Shown here piece by piece: positions 54,840-63,588 of a stretch of DNA of 64,000 bases. Origin of the DNA: UBA668 sp041918155 (GTDB lineage Bacteria; Actinomycetota; Acidimicrobiia; Acidimicrobiales; Ilumatobacteraceae); the NCBI GenBank assembly GCA_041918155.1, contig JAYRWH010000041.1:12339-76338 (forward strand), given 5' to 3'. A program made the translations under genes and the position numbers. The notes below the pieces were generated by a model, which was not told where the DNA came from, searched no databases, and was given only the letters and a program-made list of their open reading frames with translations. The first letter of the stretch is position 1, and the number at the start of each line of letters is the position of its first letter.

Positions 54840-55964
54840 GTGAGCGCAGACCCCAGCACCATCAAGATCCCCACCGACCTCCTCCCCGCCGACGGGCGGT
54901 TCGGCTGCGGCCCCTCCAAGGTGCGGCCCGAGCAGGTGGCCGCCCTCAATGCAGCGAACCACCTGCTGCTCGGCACGTCGCACCGCCAGGCACCGGTGAA
55001 GCACCTCGTGGGCTCCGTACGCGACGGGTTGAAGGCCCTCTTCAACTTGCCCAAGGACTGGGAGATCGTGCTCGGCAACGGTGGCAGCACCGTGTTCTGG
55101 GATGTCGCCACGTTCGGCCTCATCCGTGAGCGCAGCGAGCACTATGTGTTCGGCGAGTTCTCCTCGAAGTTCGCCGAAGCATCGTCGGCCGCCCCCCACC
55201 TCGGCGCACCGGCGATCGTGAAGAGCGAGCCTGGCACTCACCCCTCCATCCAGCCCGCGGCCGACGGTGTCGATGTCGTCGCGCTCACCCACAACGAAAC
55301 GTCCACCGGCGTGTCGATGCATCTCACACGCGCGGAGGGCGACGCGCTCGTCCTCGTCGATGCCACTTCCGCCGCCGGCGGGTTGCCGTGGCTGCGCGAC
55401 GAGGTGGACGTGTACTACTTCGCCCCGCAGAAGTGCTTCGCCGGCGATGGCGGCCTGTGGCTCGCGGCCTGCTCGCCGGCCGCGGTGGAGCGCATCCGCG
55501 AGATCGGCCACTCCGATCGTTGGCGCCCGGCCTCGCTCGATCTCAACATCGCGCTCGACAACTCGGTGGCGAACCAGACCTACAACACCCCCGCGCTGGC
55601 CACCCTCGTCATGCTCGACGCCCAATTGCAGTGGATGCTCGGCAGCGGCGGACTCGACTGGTGCATCGAGCGCAGCCGCTCGTCGGCCGCCCACCTCTAC
55701 GGCTGGGCCGAGCAGTCGTCGTACGCGACCCCGTTCGTCGCCGACCCGATGCAGCGCAGCAATGTCGTCGGCACGATCGATCTCACCGGCGTCGAGGCCC
55801 ACGACATCAACGCGGTCCTGCGCGCGAACGGCGTCGTCGACACCGACAGCTACCGCAAGCTGGGCCGCAACCAGTTGCGCATCGCGATGTTCCCCGCGAT
55901 CGAACCCGACGACATCGCTCGCCTCACCGCCTGCATCGACCATGTCGTGGGGGCTCTCGCTTGA
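54840..55964 (+). CDS. serC: Phosphoserine aminotransferase
   Basis: 374-aa PLP enzyme of serine synthesis (EC 2.6.1.52), in the actinobacterial form. FGCGPSKVRPEQ is at about 23, LGTSHRQAPVKHLV follows, and GNGGSTVFWDVATFGL holds cofactor contacts. The PLP Lys is in YYFAPQKCFAGDGGLW. GRNQLRIAMFPAIEP is near the C terminus. GTG 54840 is used; the conserved region starts soon after. The PAC2 gene is immediately downstream, overlapping or 2 bases away. Confidence 0.92.
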   Translation: MSADPSTIKIPTDLLPADGRFGCGPSKVRPEQVAALNAANHLLLGTSHRQAPVKHLVGSVRDGLKALFNLPKDWEIVLGNGGSTVFWDVATFGLIRERSEHYVFGEFSSKFAEASSAAPHLGAPAIVKSEPGTHPSIQPAADGVDVVALTHNETSTGVSMHLTRAEGDALVLVDATSAAGGLPWLRDEVDVYYFAPQKCFAGDGGLWLAACSPAAVERIREIGHSDRWRPASLDLNIALDNSVANQTYNTPALATLVMLDAQLQWMLGSGGLDWCIERSRSSAAHLYGWAEQSSYATPFVADPMQRSNVVGTIDLTGVEAHDINAVLRANGVVDTDSYRKLGRNQLRIAMFPAIEPDDIARLTACIDHVVGALA

Positions 55965-55966
55965 AC

Positions 55967-56827
55967 GTGCTCACCACGGCGTACGACGACGTCCTCCCGC
56001 TGCGCCGGCCGATACTGGTGCTTGCGTTGCGCGGACTGTTCGACATCGCTGAGGTGGCGAGCGATGCAGTCGACACCGTGGCCGAGGGGCGTATCGCCCC
56101 AGTCGTGGCCTCTATCGACCCCGACCCGTTCTACGACTTCACCCAGGAGCGGCCACAGGTGGAACTCGACGACGATGGCGAGCGCTTCATCGTCTGGCCC
56201 ACCAACGAGTTCCGCGTGGTGCGCTACCCGGGCAAGAACCACGACGTCGTGCTGCTGGCCGGCGTCGAGCCACACCTGCGCTACGCGACGTTCGCCGACG
56301 CGATCGTCACCGTCGCCCAGGAGATGGGCTGCGAGATCGTCGTCACGCTCGGGGCCTCACCCGAGGCGATCCCGCACACCCGGCCGCCGCAGGTGGTGGG
56401 CAGCAGCACGAGCCCCGGCCTGATCCGTGCGCTCGGCCTCAGCCGCCCCCAGTACCAGGGCGTCACCGGCCTGATGGGGGTGCTGCAGGAGCGTCTCGAG
56501 CGCAACCGTCTCCCCGCGGTGTCGTTGCGGGTCGGTGTGCCCCACTACCTCGGCAACGCCAAGCACCCGCAGGCCTCGATCGCCCTGTTGCGCCACCTCG
56601 AGCATGTGCTCGGCGTGCCAACCGGACATGCGTCGCTCAACGAGGACGCCGCCCGCTGGCGCTCGCTGCACGACGAGGCCGTTGCCGAGGACGAACAAGC
56701 CGCGCACTATGTGGAGATGCTCGAGCGCGACTACGACCGGCGAGTCGAGGCAACCTTGCCGTCAGTGGACGATCTCGCTGCGCAGCTGGAGCGCTTCCTG
56801 CGCGAACAGCGCAACGACGAGGAATAG
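55967..56827 (+). CDS. PAC2 family protein
   Basis: 286-aa protein of the PAC2 family, related to archaeal/eukaryotic proteasome assembly chaperones and common in actinobacteria. Key parts: RRPILVLALRGLFDIAEVASDAVDTV, the FIVWPTNEFRVVRY strand pair, VVLLAGVEPHLRYATFADAIV and VVTLGASPEAIPHTRPPQVVG. The C-terminal third is helical. GTG 55967 or TTG 55961 (overlapping the serC TGA) could be the start. Its role is unknown and no proteasome genes are in the window. Confidence 0.87.
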   Translation: MLTTAYDDVLPLRRPILVLALRGLFDIAEVASDAVDTVAEGRIAPVVASIDPDPFYDFTQERPQVELDDDGERFIVWPTNEFRVVRYPGKNHDVVLLAGVEPHLRYATFADAIVTVAQEMGCEIVVTLGASPEAIPHTRPPQVVGSSTSPGLIRALGLSRPQYQGVTGLMGVLQERLERNRLPAVSLRVGVPHYLGNAKHPQASIALLRHLEHVLGVPTGHASLNEDAARWRSLHDEAVAEDEQAAHYVEMLERDYDRRVEATLPSVDDLAAQLERFLREQRNDEE

Positions 56828-56833
56828 CCCGCG

Positions 56834-59764
56834 TCAGGCGCCGCCGGCCGCATCGAGTTGGGCTTGGGTGACGCCGCAGCGCGTGCCGGCGGCCTTCAGC
56901 AGGGCATCGATTTCCGGCGGCCGCGGGACGCTGGCGATACCCATCGCCAACAGGTCGGTCTCCGAGGTCGTGGCCACTAGGTCGTCGGCGGCGCAGCGGG
57001 CGACACCAGGGTCGACCCCGGCGGACACCAGGGCGTCGTAGAACGTGCCCGCGACGAGGCCGGTGGGCTTCTCCGCCGGGCCGGGGGGCAAGGTCTCGCC
57101 GGTAGCCAGCGAGGTGGTGGGCGGCGAAGTGGTACTCGGCGGGATCGTGGCCGGTGCCTCCGCGGTGTCCGTCATGCGCGGCGAGGCGACGGCGAGCGTC
57201 GTCGTCCGCACCGCGTCGCCCACCATCACGCCACCTCCGACGGCGAGGGCCAAGCCCGCCGTGGCGGCCACCAGCGTGCGGCGCGAGCGCACCTGCACGC
57301 GGGTGGTGTCGGGGCCCATCGCCAGCAGGCCGAGGTTGTCGGCGGCCTTCACCAGCGGCGGTACGACCACGAGTGCCGCAAGGAGGGCGACGGCGATATT
57401 GATCGTCACCACCAGGCCGAAGTCGGCGAGCAGGGGCAGCGTCGAGAACATCAGCACGGCGAACCCGCCGAGCGTGGTGAGCGCGGAGGTGAAGAACGCT
57501 CGCCCAGTACGGGCCGCGGCGACACTCGTGCTCTGCTCAGGGTCCAGCCCCCTGGCGCGTTCCTCCGCATAGCGGTCGATGAGCAGCACTGCGAACTCGG
57601 CACACGTGGCCACGACGAGTGGACCGCTCACCGTGGTGAGCGGGCTGAGCGTGATGCCGAGCGTCCGCACGAGCACGGCCGAGGTGCCCACCGCGAGGCA
57701 GACCGGGATCATCGTCAGCATCCCGCGGGCCAGGTCGCGGTAGCGCAGCACAAGGAAGGCGGCCACGAGCAGTAGGGCGACGATGGTGAGCTGGGCACGG
57801 TTGGCAGTGATGTTCTCCAGCAGGCCGACGCCCACGACGGCGAGGCCGCCGGTCGTGGCCGTCGCGCCCTTGGGCAGCAGCGCACGATCACCCGGGTCGG
57901 CGATCGCCGCGTTCACCCGATCGAGCACCAACGAGCGCAGTTCCAGCGACGACGGGCCCACCTGGAAGAGCACCTGGGCGGCATTGCCGCCGTCGGCCAC
58001 CATCAATTGCTGCAGCGTGGTGGGTGCCACCTCGAAGGCCTGCAACATGTCGAGTCCGGTGGGCGCGAGCGGGGTGGCGCCGGGCACTTCCATCAGCCAG
58101 CCGACGGTGGTGGCCAGGCTGGAGGCCTCGGCCAGCTCCACATTGTCGCCGAGCGCGGCCGTCACCAGGTCGAATTGGAACTGGCCCATCTGGTCGGTGA
58201 ACACACCATTCGACGATGTCGTCGGATCCGACTGCACCAGCACGCCCAGCGTGGAGGCGAAGCCGGTCTCGTACTCGAGCGTGCGCGCATTGCGGATCGA
58301 CGTGCTCTGCTGGTTCGCCCAATTCACCGGATCGCTCTCGATCTTCGAACCCGACTCCAGGGTGAGCCCGAGCACCGGGATCACGACGGCGATGGCTACC
58401 AGCGGCAGAACCGTGTACTTCGGCAACGAGCCGAGGCGGTGGACGGTGGCCTCCACCCAGCTCTCACGGGGCGCCTTGGTGGTGGGCGAGCGACGCTCGC
58501 GGGCCCCGATGACGGTGGCCGGTAGGACGATGCCGGCGACGAGGAGCGCGACGATGCCGAGCGAGAGCAGCACACCGAAGTCCTGCACCATCGGCACCTT
58601 GGAGATCTTCACCGTGAGGAAGGCAACGACGGCCGCGAGAGTGGCAGCGAGCATGGGCGGCCCGAGGTGGTGGGCGGTCTCGCCGCATGGTCCGGCCGCG
58701 TGATCGAGCATGCGTTCTTCCTCGATGCGGTTCTGCATCTGGATGGAGAACTCGATGCCGAGGCCGATGAGGATCGGCAGGCCGGCGATCGTCACCAACG
58801 ACAGCTTCGTGCCGGTGAACCCGAAGGCACCGAACCCCCACACCACGCCGACGACCATGCCGGCCAACGGGAGCAGCCGCCAGCGCACCTTGAAGGCGAC
58901 GACGAGAATCACCATCATCACCAGCACGGCGATGCCCCCGAGGGTGAGCATGCCCCCCTGCAGGTAGTTGTTGATGTCGGTGAGGAACGTGGGCGTACCG
59001 GTCACCACGACAGTGGCGTTGTCGAAGGTGCGGCCCTTCAGGCTGTCCTTCACCGCGGCCGAGCCCGCGGCCAGGTCGTCGAGCGGGGCGTTACCGGTGA
59101 GCACCGCGCCGAAGATGGCATGACGGCTGTCGGGCATGAACGCCCGCAGCGCCTTGCGCACCATCAGCTTGTCGTCGGGCGGGGCCACCACTTTCTGATC
59201 GGTGTCGAGCGAGAAGCCGGTGTTGTCGAACAGCAGGAACTTCACCCAGTCGGGGTTGTCCATCGACTGGGTGCCGGCCGCCGCCACGCGGGCGAGGGTG
59301 AGCGACTGGTCGGCGGAGCGCAGGGCCTTGCTGTCCGCGCTGGGGTCGCGGTCGGTGGCGCGGCCGAGAATCTGTAGGGCAGCACCCTTGGTGATGAGGT
59401 CGTTCGTCCACTGCAGCAGGGCCACCGGCGACACGACCGAGTGCACGACCGTGTCGTTGGCGAGCAACGTCGATTCCATCTCGTTCAGTTGGGCGACGTT
59501 GCCGGTGGTGAACAAGTCGACGAGCGTCTTGCCCTCAGGCACCGTGAACAACACGATCATCGTCTCGCCGCCGAAGAGCTCCTGGTAGTCGCGGTTGTCG
59601 TTGGCCACCTTCGAGGCCGGGTCGATGTAACTGTCCTGGCCGGTGGCGAAGTCGAGCTGTGCCAGGCCAAGGCCGAACGCGGCAGTCACCACACCCACCG
59701 CGACCAACGTCATCAACGTTCGCCGACTCACCCACTGACCTGCCGGACGCCACCACTTGCCCAT
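56834..59764 (-). CDS. MMPL/RND family transporter with C-terminal extracytoplasmic extension
   Basis: 976-aa exporter with 12 predicted membrane helices in two RND halves, each led by a large extracytoplasmic loop. The conserved helix-4-type motifs are GLGIEFSIQMQNRIEEER and ATCAEFAVLLIDRYAEERARG. This is the hydrophobe/amphiphile and lipid-exporting group (MMPL, HpnN-like). Beyond the last helix, a Thr/Pro/Ser linker (about 875-905) leads to a small domain of about 70 residues with Cys (VARCAADDLVATT, AAGTRCGVTQAQL) that is unusual for the family. Upstream is the selenoprotein gene, same strand, 88 bases away. Confidence 0.9.
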   Translation of the reverse strand: MGKWWRPAGQWVSRRTLMTLVAVGVVTAAFGLGLAQLDFATGQDSYIDPASKVANDNRDYQELFGGETMIVLFTVPEGKTLVDLFTTGNVAQLNEMESTLLANDTVVHSVVSPVALLQWTNDLITKGAALQILGRATDRDPSADSKALRSADQSLTLARVAAAGTQSMDNPDWVKFLLFDNTGFSLDTDQKVVAPPDDKLMVRKALRAFMPDSRHAIFGAVLTGNAPLDDLAAGSAAVKDSLKGRTFDNATVVVTGTPTFLTDINNYLQGGMLTLGGIAVLVMMVILVVAFKVRWRLLPLAGMVVGVVWGFGAFGFTGTKLSLVTIAGLPILIGLGIEFSIQMQNRIEEERMLDHAAGPCGETAHHLGPPMLAATLAAVVAFLTVKISKVPMVQDFGVLLSLGIVALLVAGIVLPATVIGARERRSPTTKAPRESWVEATVHRLGSLPKYTVLPLVAIAVVIPVLGLTLESGSKIESDPVNWANQQSTSIRNARTLEYETGFASTLGVLVQSDPTTSSNGVFTDQMGQFQFDLVTAALGDNVELAEASSLATTVGWLMEVPGATPLAPTGLDMLQAFEVAPTTLQQLMVADGGNAAQVLFQVGPSSLELRSLVLDRVNAAIADPGDRALLPKGATATTGGLAVVGVGLLENITANRAQLTIVALLLVAAFLVLRYRDLARGMLTMIPVCLAVGTSAVLVRTLGITLSPLTTVSGPLVVATCAEFAVLLIDRYAEERARGLDPEQSTSVAAARTGRAFFTSALTTLGGFAVLMFSTLPLLADFGLVVTINIAVALLAALVVVPPLVKAADNLGLLAMGPDTTRVQVRSRRTLVAATAGLALAVGGGVMVGDAVRTTTLAVASPRMTDTAEAPATIPPSTTSPPTTSLATGETLPPGPAEKPTGLVAGTFYDALVSAGVDPGVARCAADDLVATTSETDLLAMGIASVPRPPEIDALLKAAGTRCGVTQAQLDAAGGA

Positions 59765-59852
59765 GCCATGACCCCCTCGTCGACGAATCGCGTGACACGG
59801 TACGCCACAGGCGGCCGCGGCGGCAGGGGCGTTCGGCCCGTCTCAGCGGTGC

Positions 59853-60848
59853 TCAGCGGTGGGAGGTGAACCCGTCGACGCCCAGGCGGACGCCGATCGC
59901 GTCCCGGGCCGCGGCCGAATCCTCCGGGTAGCGGGCGCCGGTGCCGTCGGCGACGCGGGTCATCATCTCGAAGTTGGCCGCCACCGCGGCCGCATCGATC
60001 ATGAACGCTTCGCCGGCGCACTCGACGAGCCGCTCGCGGGCCGCGGTGAGGGCGTTGCTGTCGAAGCGGGCGATCGCCTCGGCGAACGCCACGAGCTCGG
60101 CGCCATGGGGCAGCCCGGCGTCGCCCTCACCCGCCGCGATGGCGGCGAGATCGGCGGGCGATCCGGATTCGGTGCTGCTCCAACTGAGCATCGCTGCATG
60201 TGACGTCGTTCAAAAGAAGCACTCGCGAATGAGCGAAAGGCGGCCGGCGACGAGTTCCATCTGGGGGCGGCTGAGGGTGCCCCGGGTCCAGCGTGGATCG
60301 GCCATCTGGCCGTTGCTCATGTACTGGGCCTCGGCGAGGTGCCACATGTTGTCCCACTCGTCGGGAAGGGCGCTGAGCGCCTGCACCACCGAGGCCGTGC
60401 GGTCGGCCGGTGCGGCGACCGGCACCCAGTTGATCCGTGCTGGGGCGAGCTCCTCGGCTTCGCGGCCGTGGGGCGCGCCGGGCACGGGGGGCGGCAGGGA
60501 GGGCAGCGGTTCGCCGATCGCCCGGGAGAACGCAATCGGGGGGATCGCGGCGACCACCACTCCCACGACTTCCACCCAGTCGAGCGGGTGCACGTCGGCG
60601 ACGAGCTGGTCGTACCACCCTTCGGTGAGCGTGCCGGCGTGGCGGGCGAGGCGATGGGCGCCGTCGAGCAAGGGGTTGCCGTAGGGACGCGCCCACGGCG
60701 GGGCCGGATCGGGGTCGAGATAGGCCGCGATCGCGACTTCGGCGATGCGCACCCGGGTGGGGCCGTCGAGACGGGCCCCCGGCGCGGCGACGTGGGCCAG
60801 CGAGCGACGGTGCGCTTCACGCAGATCGGTGCGGACGGCCCTGGTCAC
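59853..60848 (-). CDS. AhpD-like redox protein, probable selenoprotein with in-frame TGA (Sec213)
   Basis: 331 residues if the TGA at 60212-60210 is read as selenocysteine. The frame is continuous: 212 codons, TGA, then 118 codons to the true stop. Sequence around it is RLSLIRECFFU-TTSHAAML, i.e. Cys210-x-x-U213-x-x-x-H217, exactly the AhpD C-x-x-C-x-x-x-H active site with U for the peroxidatic Cys. The upstream half (QMELVAGRLSLIREC) and the downstream half (ATARERLVECAGEAF-like helices) read as one AhpD-like protein. GTG 60848 has TAGGTT 6 nt ahead. A gene finder would split it into two ORFs, 60210-60848 and 59853-60191. Alternatives are a Cys-to-stop mutation or read-through as another amino acid. 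Confidence 0.85.
60176..60190 (-). promoter_or_regulatory. Putative bacterial SECIS hairpin
   Basis: Minus strand, starting 19 nt after the TGA: TGCTC-AGTTG-GAGCA, a 5-bp stem with a 5-nt loop whose second base is G, lying 25 nt after the TGA. Bacterial SECIS elements have a short loop with a G among the first loop bases, within roughly 16-37 nt of the UGA. The stem is short, so support is moderate. Confidence 0.6.
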
Positions 60849-60854
60849 GAGGCC

Positions 60855-60860
60855 AACCTA
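60855..60860 (-). promoter_or_regulatory. -10 box TAGGTT for the selenoprotein gene
   Basis: Minus-strand TAGGTT ends 6 nt before GTG 60848. The divergent channel gene has CATACT at 60887-60892. Confidence 0.45.
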
Positions 60861-60886
60861 TCCTGCCCGGCGGCGAGGCCGTGAGC

Positions 60887-60892
60887 CATACT
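60887..60892 (+). promoter_or_regulatory. -10 box CATACT for the TrkA-N channel gene
   Basis: CATACT ends 6 nt before ATG 60899. Confidence 0.45.
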
Positions 60893-60898
60893 CAGACC

Positions 60899-61939
60899 AT
60901 GCCCGACGTGCGGCCGGCAGCCCAGCAGACATCGGTGTTGCGCCTCTTCGCGCGCCACCTTCGTGGCCCGGCGCGGGCCGGTCTGGCGCTCATCGTGGTG
61001 TCCTCCGCGGGGTTCGTGCTCATCGAGGGCTGGGGCTGGATGGACGGCGTGTACATGACGTTCATCACCGTCGGCCAGGCCGGGTTCGCCGAAGTGCACC
61101 CGCTCGGCACGGGCGGCAGGGTGTGGACGATGGCGACGATCCTCGCCGGGTTCGCCGTATTCGTGTATTCGTCCGCATCGCTCACTGCACTGTTCGTCTC
61201 CGGCGAACTACGCGGCGCGATCCGTGAGCTGAGGAGGTCGAAGGTGAGATCGCAACTCGAGGGCCATGTCGTGGTCGCAGGGTTCGGGCGTGTCGGCCGC
61301 TCGGCGGCGACCGCCGCCATCCGCGGCGGCCACGAGTGTGTCGTGATCGACCGCACGAACTCGTCGGAGGAGGCGATCACCGATCTCGGCGGGGTGTTCC
61401 TGTGCGGCGACGCCCGCGACGCCACGGTGCTTCGCCGCGCCGCGGTGGCCCGCGCTGCTGCGCTCATCACGACGCTCGACGACCCTTCCAACGCCGTCGT
61501 CGCGCTCACGGCCCGATCGCTCTCACCCGACCTGCGCATCGTTTCGCGCGTCACCGACGTGTCGTGGCGCGAGCGACTGATGCGCGCCGGCGCGTCGCAC
61601 GCGGTACCGGTCTACGAGAGCATGGGCGCCAGCCTGGCCGCCACCGCGCTCGACGCGGAGGTGCTGGGCGTGTTGCCGATCCCCGGCACCGACATGCGCG
61701 TGGAGGAGATGGAGATCGGGCCCGGTTCGCGTGCCGAGGGCCTCAGCCTCAAGGCGCTGATGGAGCGCGCGGACGACGTGCACATCCTCGGCCTGCGCCG
61801 CGAAGACGGGCTGGCCCGCTGGCACGAGGCGTCGGAGAACCTGCGCGCCGGCGAGGTGCTCGTGGTGTTGGGTACTGCGCCCGCGATCGAGCGCCTCACC
61901 GGGTGGGTGCGTCACGGCTCGGGAACCGCCGAACCGTGA
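60899..61939 (+). CDS. TrkA-N/RCK-gated ion channel-like protein
   Basis: 346-aa two-helix channel subunit with cytoplasmic RCK domain. Helix 1 is about 24-42, the pore loop and filter about 45-65, helix 2 about 73-97. The RCK Rossmann motif is HVVVAGFGRVGRSAATAAI with the acidic VVIDRTNS. A TrkA-C-like domain follows at about 255-340. The filter position reads TFITVGQAGFAEVHPL rather than TVGYGD, so ion selectivity is doubtful. ATG 60899 is chosen; a start at 60881 lacks a promoter box. Confidence 0.88.
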   Translation: MPDVRPAAQQTSVLRLFARHLRGPARAGLALIVVSSAGFVLIEGWGWMDGVYMTFITVGQAGFAEVHPLGTGGRVWTMATILAGFAVFVYSSASLTALFVSGELRGAIRELRRSKVRSQLEGHVVVAGFGRVGRSAATAAIRGGHECVVIDRTNSSEEAITDLGGVFLCGDARDATVLRRAAVARAAALITTLDDPSNAVVALTARSLSPDLRIVSRVTDVSWRERLMRAGASHAVPVYESMGASLAATALDAEVLGVLPIPGTDMRVEEMEIGPGSRAEGLSLKALMERADDVHILGLRREDGLARWHEASENLRAGEVLVVLGTAPAIERLTGWVRHGSGTAEP

Positions 61940-61962
61940 CGGCCGCTCTCCGTTGACCCGCC

Positions 61963-63273
61963 TCACTTGGCGGCGGCGAACCCCAGCTCGAGGTCGGCGA
62001 GGATGTCGTCGATCGTCTCCAAGCCGACGCTGAGGCGCACCTGGCCGGGGCGCACGCCCGTGCTGGCCTGCTCCTCCTCGGTGAGCTGGCTGTGGGTGGT
62101 GCTCGCCGGATGAATGACCAGGCTGCGCACGTCGCCGATGTTGGCAACGTGGCTGTGGAGCTGCAGCGCCTCGACGAACTTCTGGCCGGCCTCCCTGCCG
62201 CCGCGAATGTCGAAGGCGATGATGCTGCCGTAGCCCTTGCCGGCGCCGTACTTCTTGGCCCGCTCGTGCCACGGGCTGGTCGCCAGCCCGGCGTAGTTCA
62301 CCGACTCCACCTGCGGGTGGCCGACGAGGTACTTGGCCACCTTGTCGGCGTTGGCGAAGTGACGCTCCATGCGCAGGCTGAGCGTCTCCAGGCCCTGGAT
62401 GATGAGGAACGCGTTGAACGGCGAAATCGCCATGCCCAGGTCGCGCAGCAACTGCACGCGGGCCTTGAGGATGAACGAGCCGTGACCGAGCGCCGGCCAG
62501 TAGGCCAGGCCGTGGTAGCTGGGGTCGGGCTCGACGAAGTTCTTGAACCGGCCGCTGGCACCGAAGTCGAATGTGCCGCCGTCGACGATCGCTCCACCGA
62601 TGGAGGTGCCGTGGCCGCCGGCGAACTTGGTGAGGCTGTGCACCACGATGTCCGCGCCCCACTCGAGCGGGCGGATGAGAAACGGGGTGGGCACCGTGTT
62701 GTCGACGATCAGCGGAATGCCGTTCTCGTGGGCGATCTTGCTGACGCCCTCGATGTCGAACACGTCGTTCTTCGGGTTGGCCAGCACCTCGCCGTAGAAC
62801 ACCTTGGTGTTCGGGCGGATGGCGGCGCGCCACTGCTCGAGGTCGTGGGGGTCGTTCACGAACGTGGTCTCGATGCCCAGCTTCGGCAGGGTGTAGTGCA
62901 GCAGGTTGTAGGTGCCGCCGTACAGCGACGGGCTGGCCACGACATGGTCGCCGGCCTCGGCGAGGGTGAGGATCGCCAGCGTCTCCGCGGCCTGGCCGCT
63001 GCTCACCACGAGCGTGCCCGGCAGGCCGATGGCCGTGGTGCAACCGCCTTCCAGCGAGTTGATGCGCGCCTCGAGCGCCCCCTGCGTGGGGTTCATGATG
63101 CGGGTGTAGATGTTGCCGACCTCGGCCAGCGCGAACAGGTTCTGCGCGTGCGCGGCGTCGCGGAACTCGTAGCTCGTGGTCTGGTAGATCGGCACCGCGC
63201 GGGCGCCGGTGGTCGGGTCGGGCTCGCCCCCGACATGGATCTGACGGGTCTCGAAACCCCAGGTGTTGCTCAT
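61963..63273 (-). CDS. metY: O-acetylhomoserine aminocarboxypropyltransferase/sulfhydrylase
   Basis: 436-aa PLP enzyme making homocysteine from O-acetylhomoserine and sulfide (EC 2.5.1.49). GFETRQIHVGGEPDPTTGARAVPIYQTTSY is the typical N terminus, in which FETRQIHVG is diagnostic. YTRIMNPTQGALEARI, VVSSGQAAETLAIL and SLTKFAGGHGTSIGG (PLP Lys) follow. HPASTTHSQLTEEEQ is near the end. TACGGT (63283-63288) is 9 nt before ATG 63273. Together with metF this gives two methionine genes in the window. Confidence 0.95.
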   Translation of the reverse strand: MSNTWGFETRQIHVGGEPDPTTGARAVPIYQTTSYEFRDAAHAQNLFALAEVGNIYTRIMNPTQGALEARINSLEGGCTTAIGLPGTLVVSSGQAAETLAILTLAEAGDHVVASPSLYGGTYNLLHYTLPKLGIETTFVNDPHDLEQWRAAIRPNTKVFYGEVLANPKNDVFDIEGVSKIAHENGIPLIVDNTVPTPFLIRPLEWGADIVVHSLTKFAGGHGTSIGGAIVDGGTFDFGASGRFKNFVEPDPSYHGLAYWPALGHGSFILKARVQLLRDLGMAISPFNAFLIIQGLETLSLRMERHFANADKVAKYLVGHPQVESVNYAGLATSPWHERAKKYGAGKGYGSIIAFDIRGGREAGQKFVEALQLHSHVANIGDVRSLVIHPASTTHSQLTEEEQASTGVRPGQVRLSVGLETIDDILADLELGFAAAK

Positions 63274-63369
63274 AGCCGGGAGACCGTACTCGCACGAATC
63301 ATGACCAAGCAAGTCGGATTTAACGGGGTGGAGGAAGACGCCGCTGGGAACGTCGTCACACCCTCGATT

Positions 63370-63375
63370 CATACT
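63370..63375 (+). promoter_or_regulatory. -10 box CATACT for the small two-gene unit
   Basis: CATACT ends 6 nt before ATG 63382. Confidence 0.45.
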
Positions 63376-63381
63376 CGCGGC

Positions 63382-63588
63382 ATGAGCGATCGAAATCCCT
63401 TCGACGACCCCGTTCCCAACGGTGTCGTGTTGTCGCTGGATGAAGCATTCCGGGTGTTGGAGGCGATCGAGGACGCTCGGTTGGCACTGCGCGAACGCGG
63501 TGCCGCGCCAGGGCTGCAGGACGAACTGGCCACCGTCATCCGGATGCTCCACGGTAGGTTGGGCTTCGACGAAGGGGGCGTGCAATGA
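63382..63588 (+). CDS. Small uncharacterised protein
   Basis: 68-aa protein (begins SDRNPFDDPVPNG) with one amphipathic helical region VLSLDEAFRVLEAIEDARLALRERG and a second LQDELATVIRMLHGRLGF. It is soluble and acidic. An upstream ATG at 63301 would add 27 residues but has no promoter box. Its stop overlaps the start of the next small gene (ATGA), so they are a translationally coupled pair. Confidence 0.7.
   Translation: MSDRNPFDDPVPNGVVLSLDEAFRVLEAIEDARLALRERGAAPGLQDELATVIRMLHGRLGFDEGGVQ

Noticed and set aside
60210..60848. Reading the AhpD-like gene as a complete 212-aa protein and 59853-60191 as a separate 112-aa protein
   Set aside because: Both are in the same frame, the TGA replaces the catalytic Cys, and the supposed second start ATG lies inside the candidate SECIS without any ribosome site.
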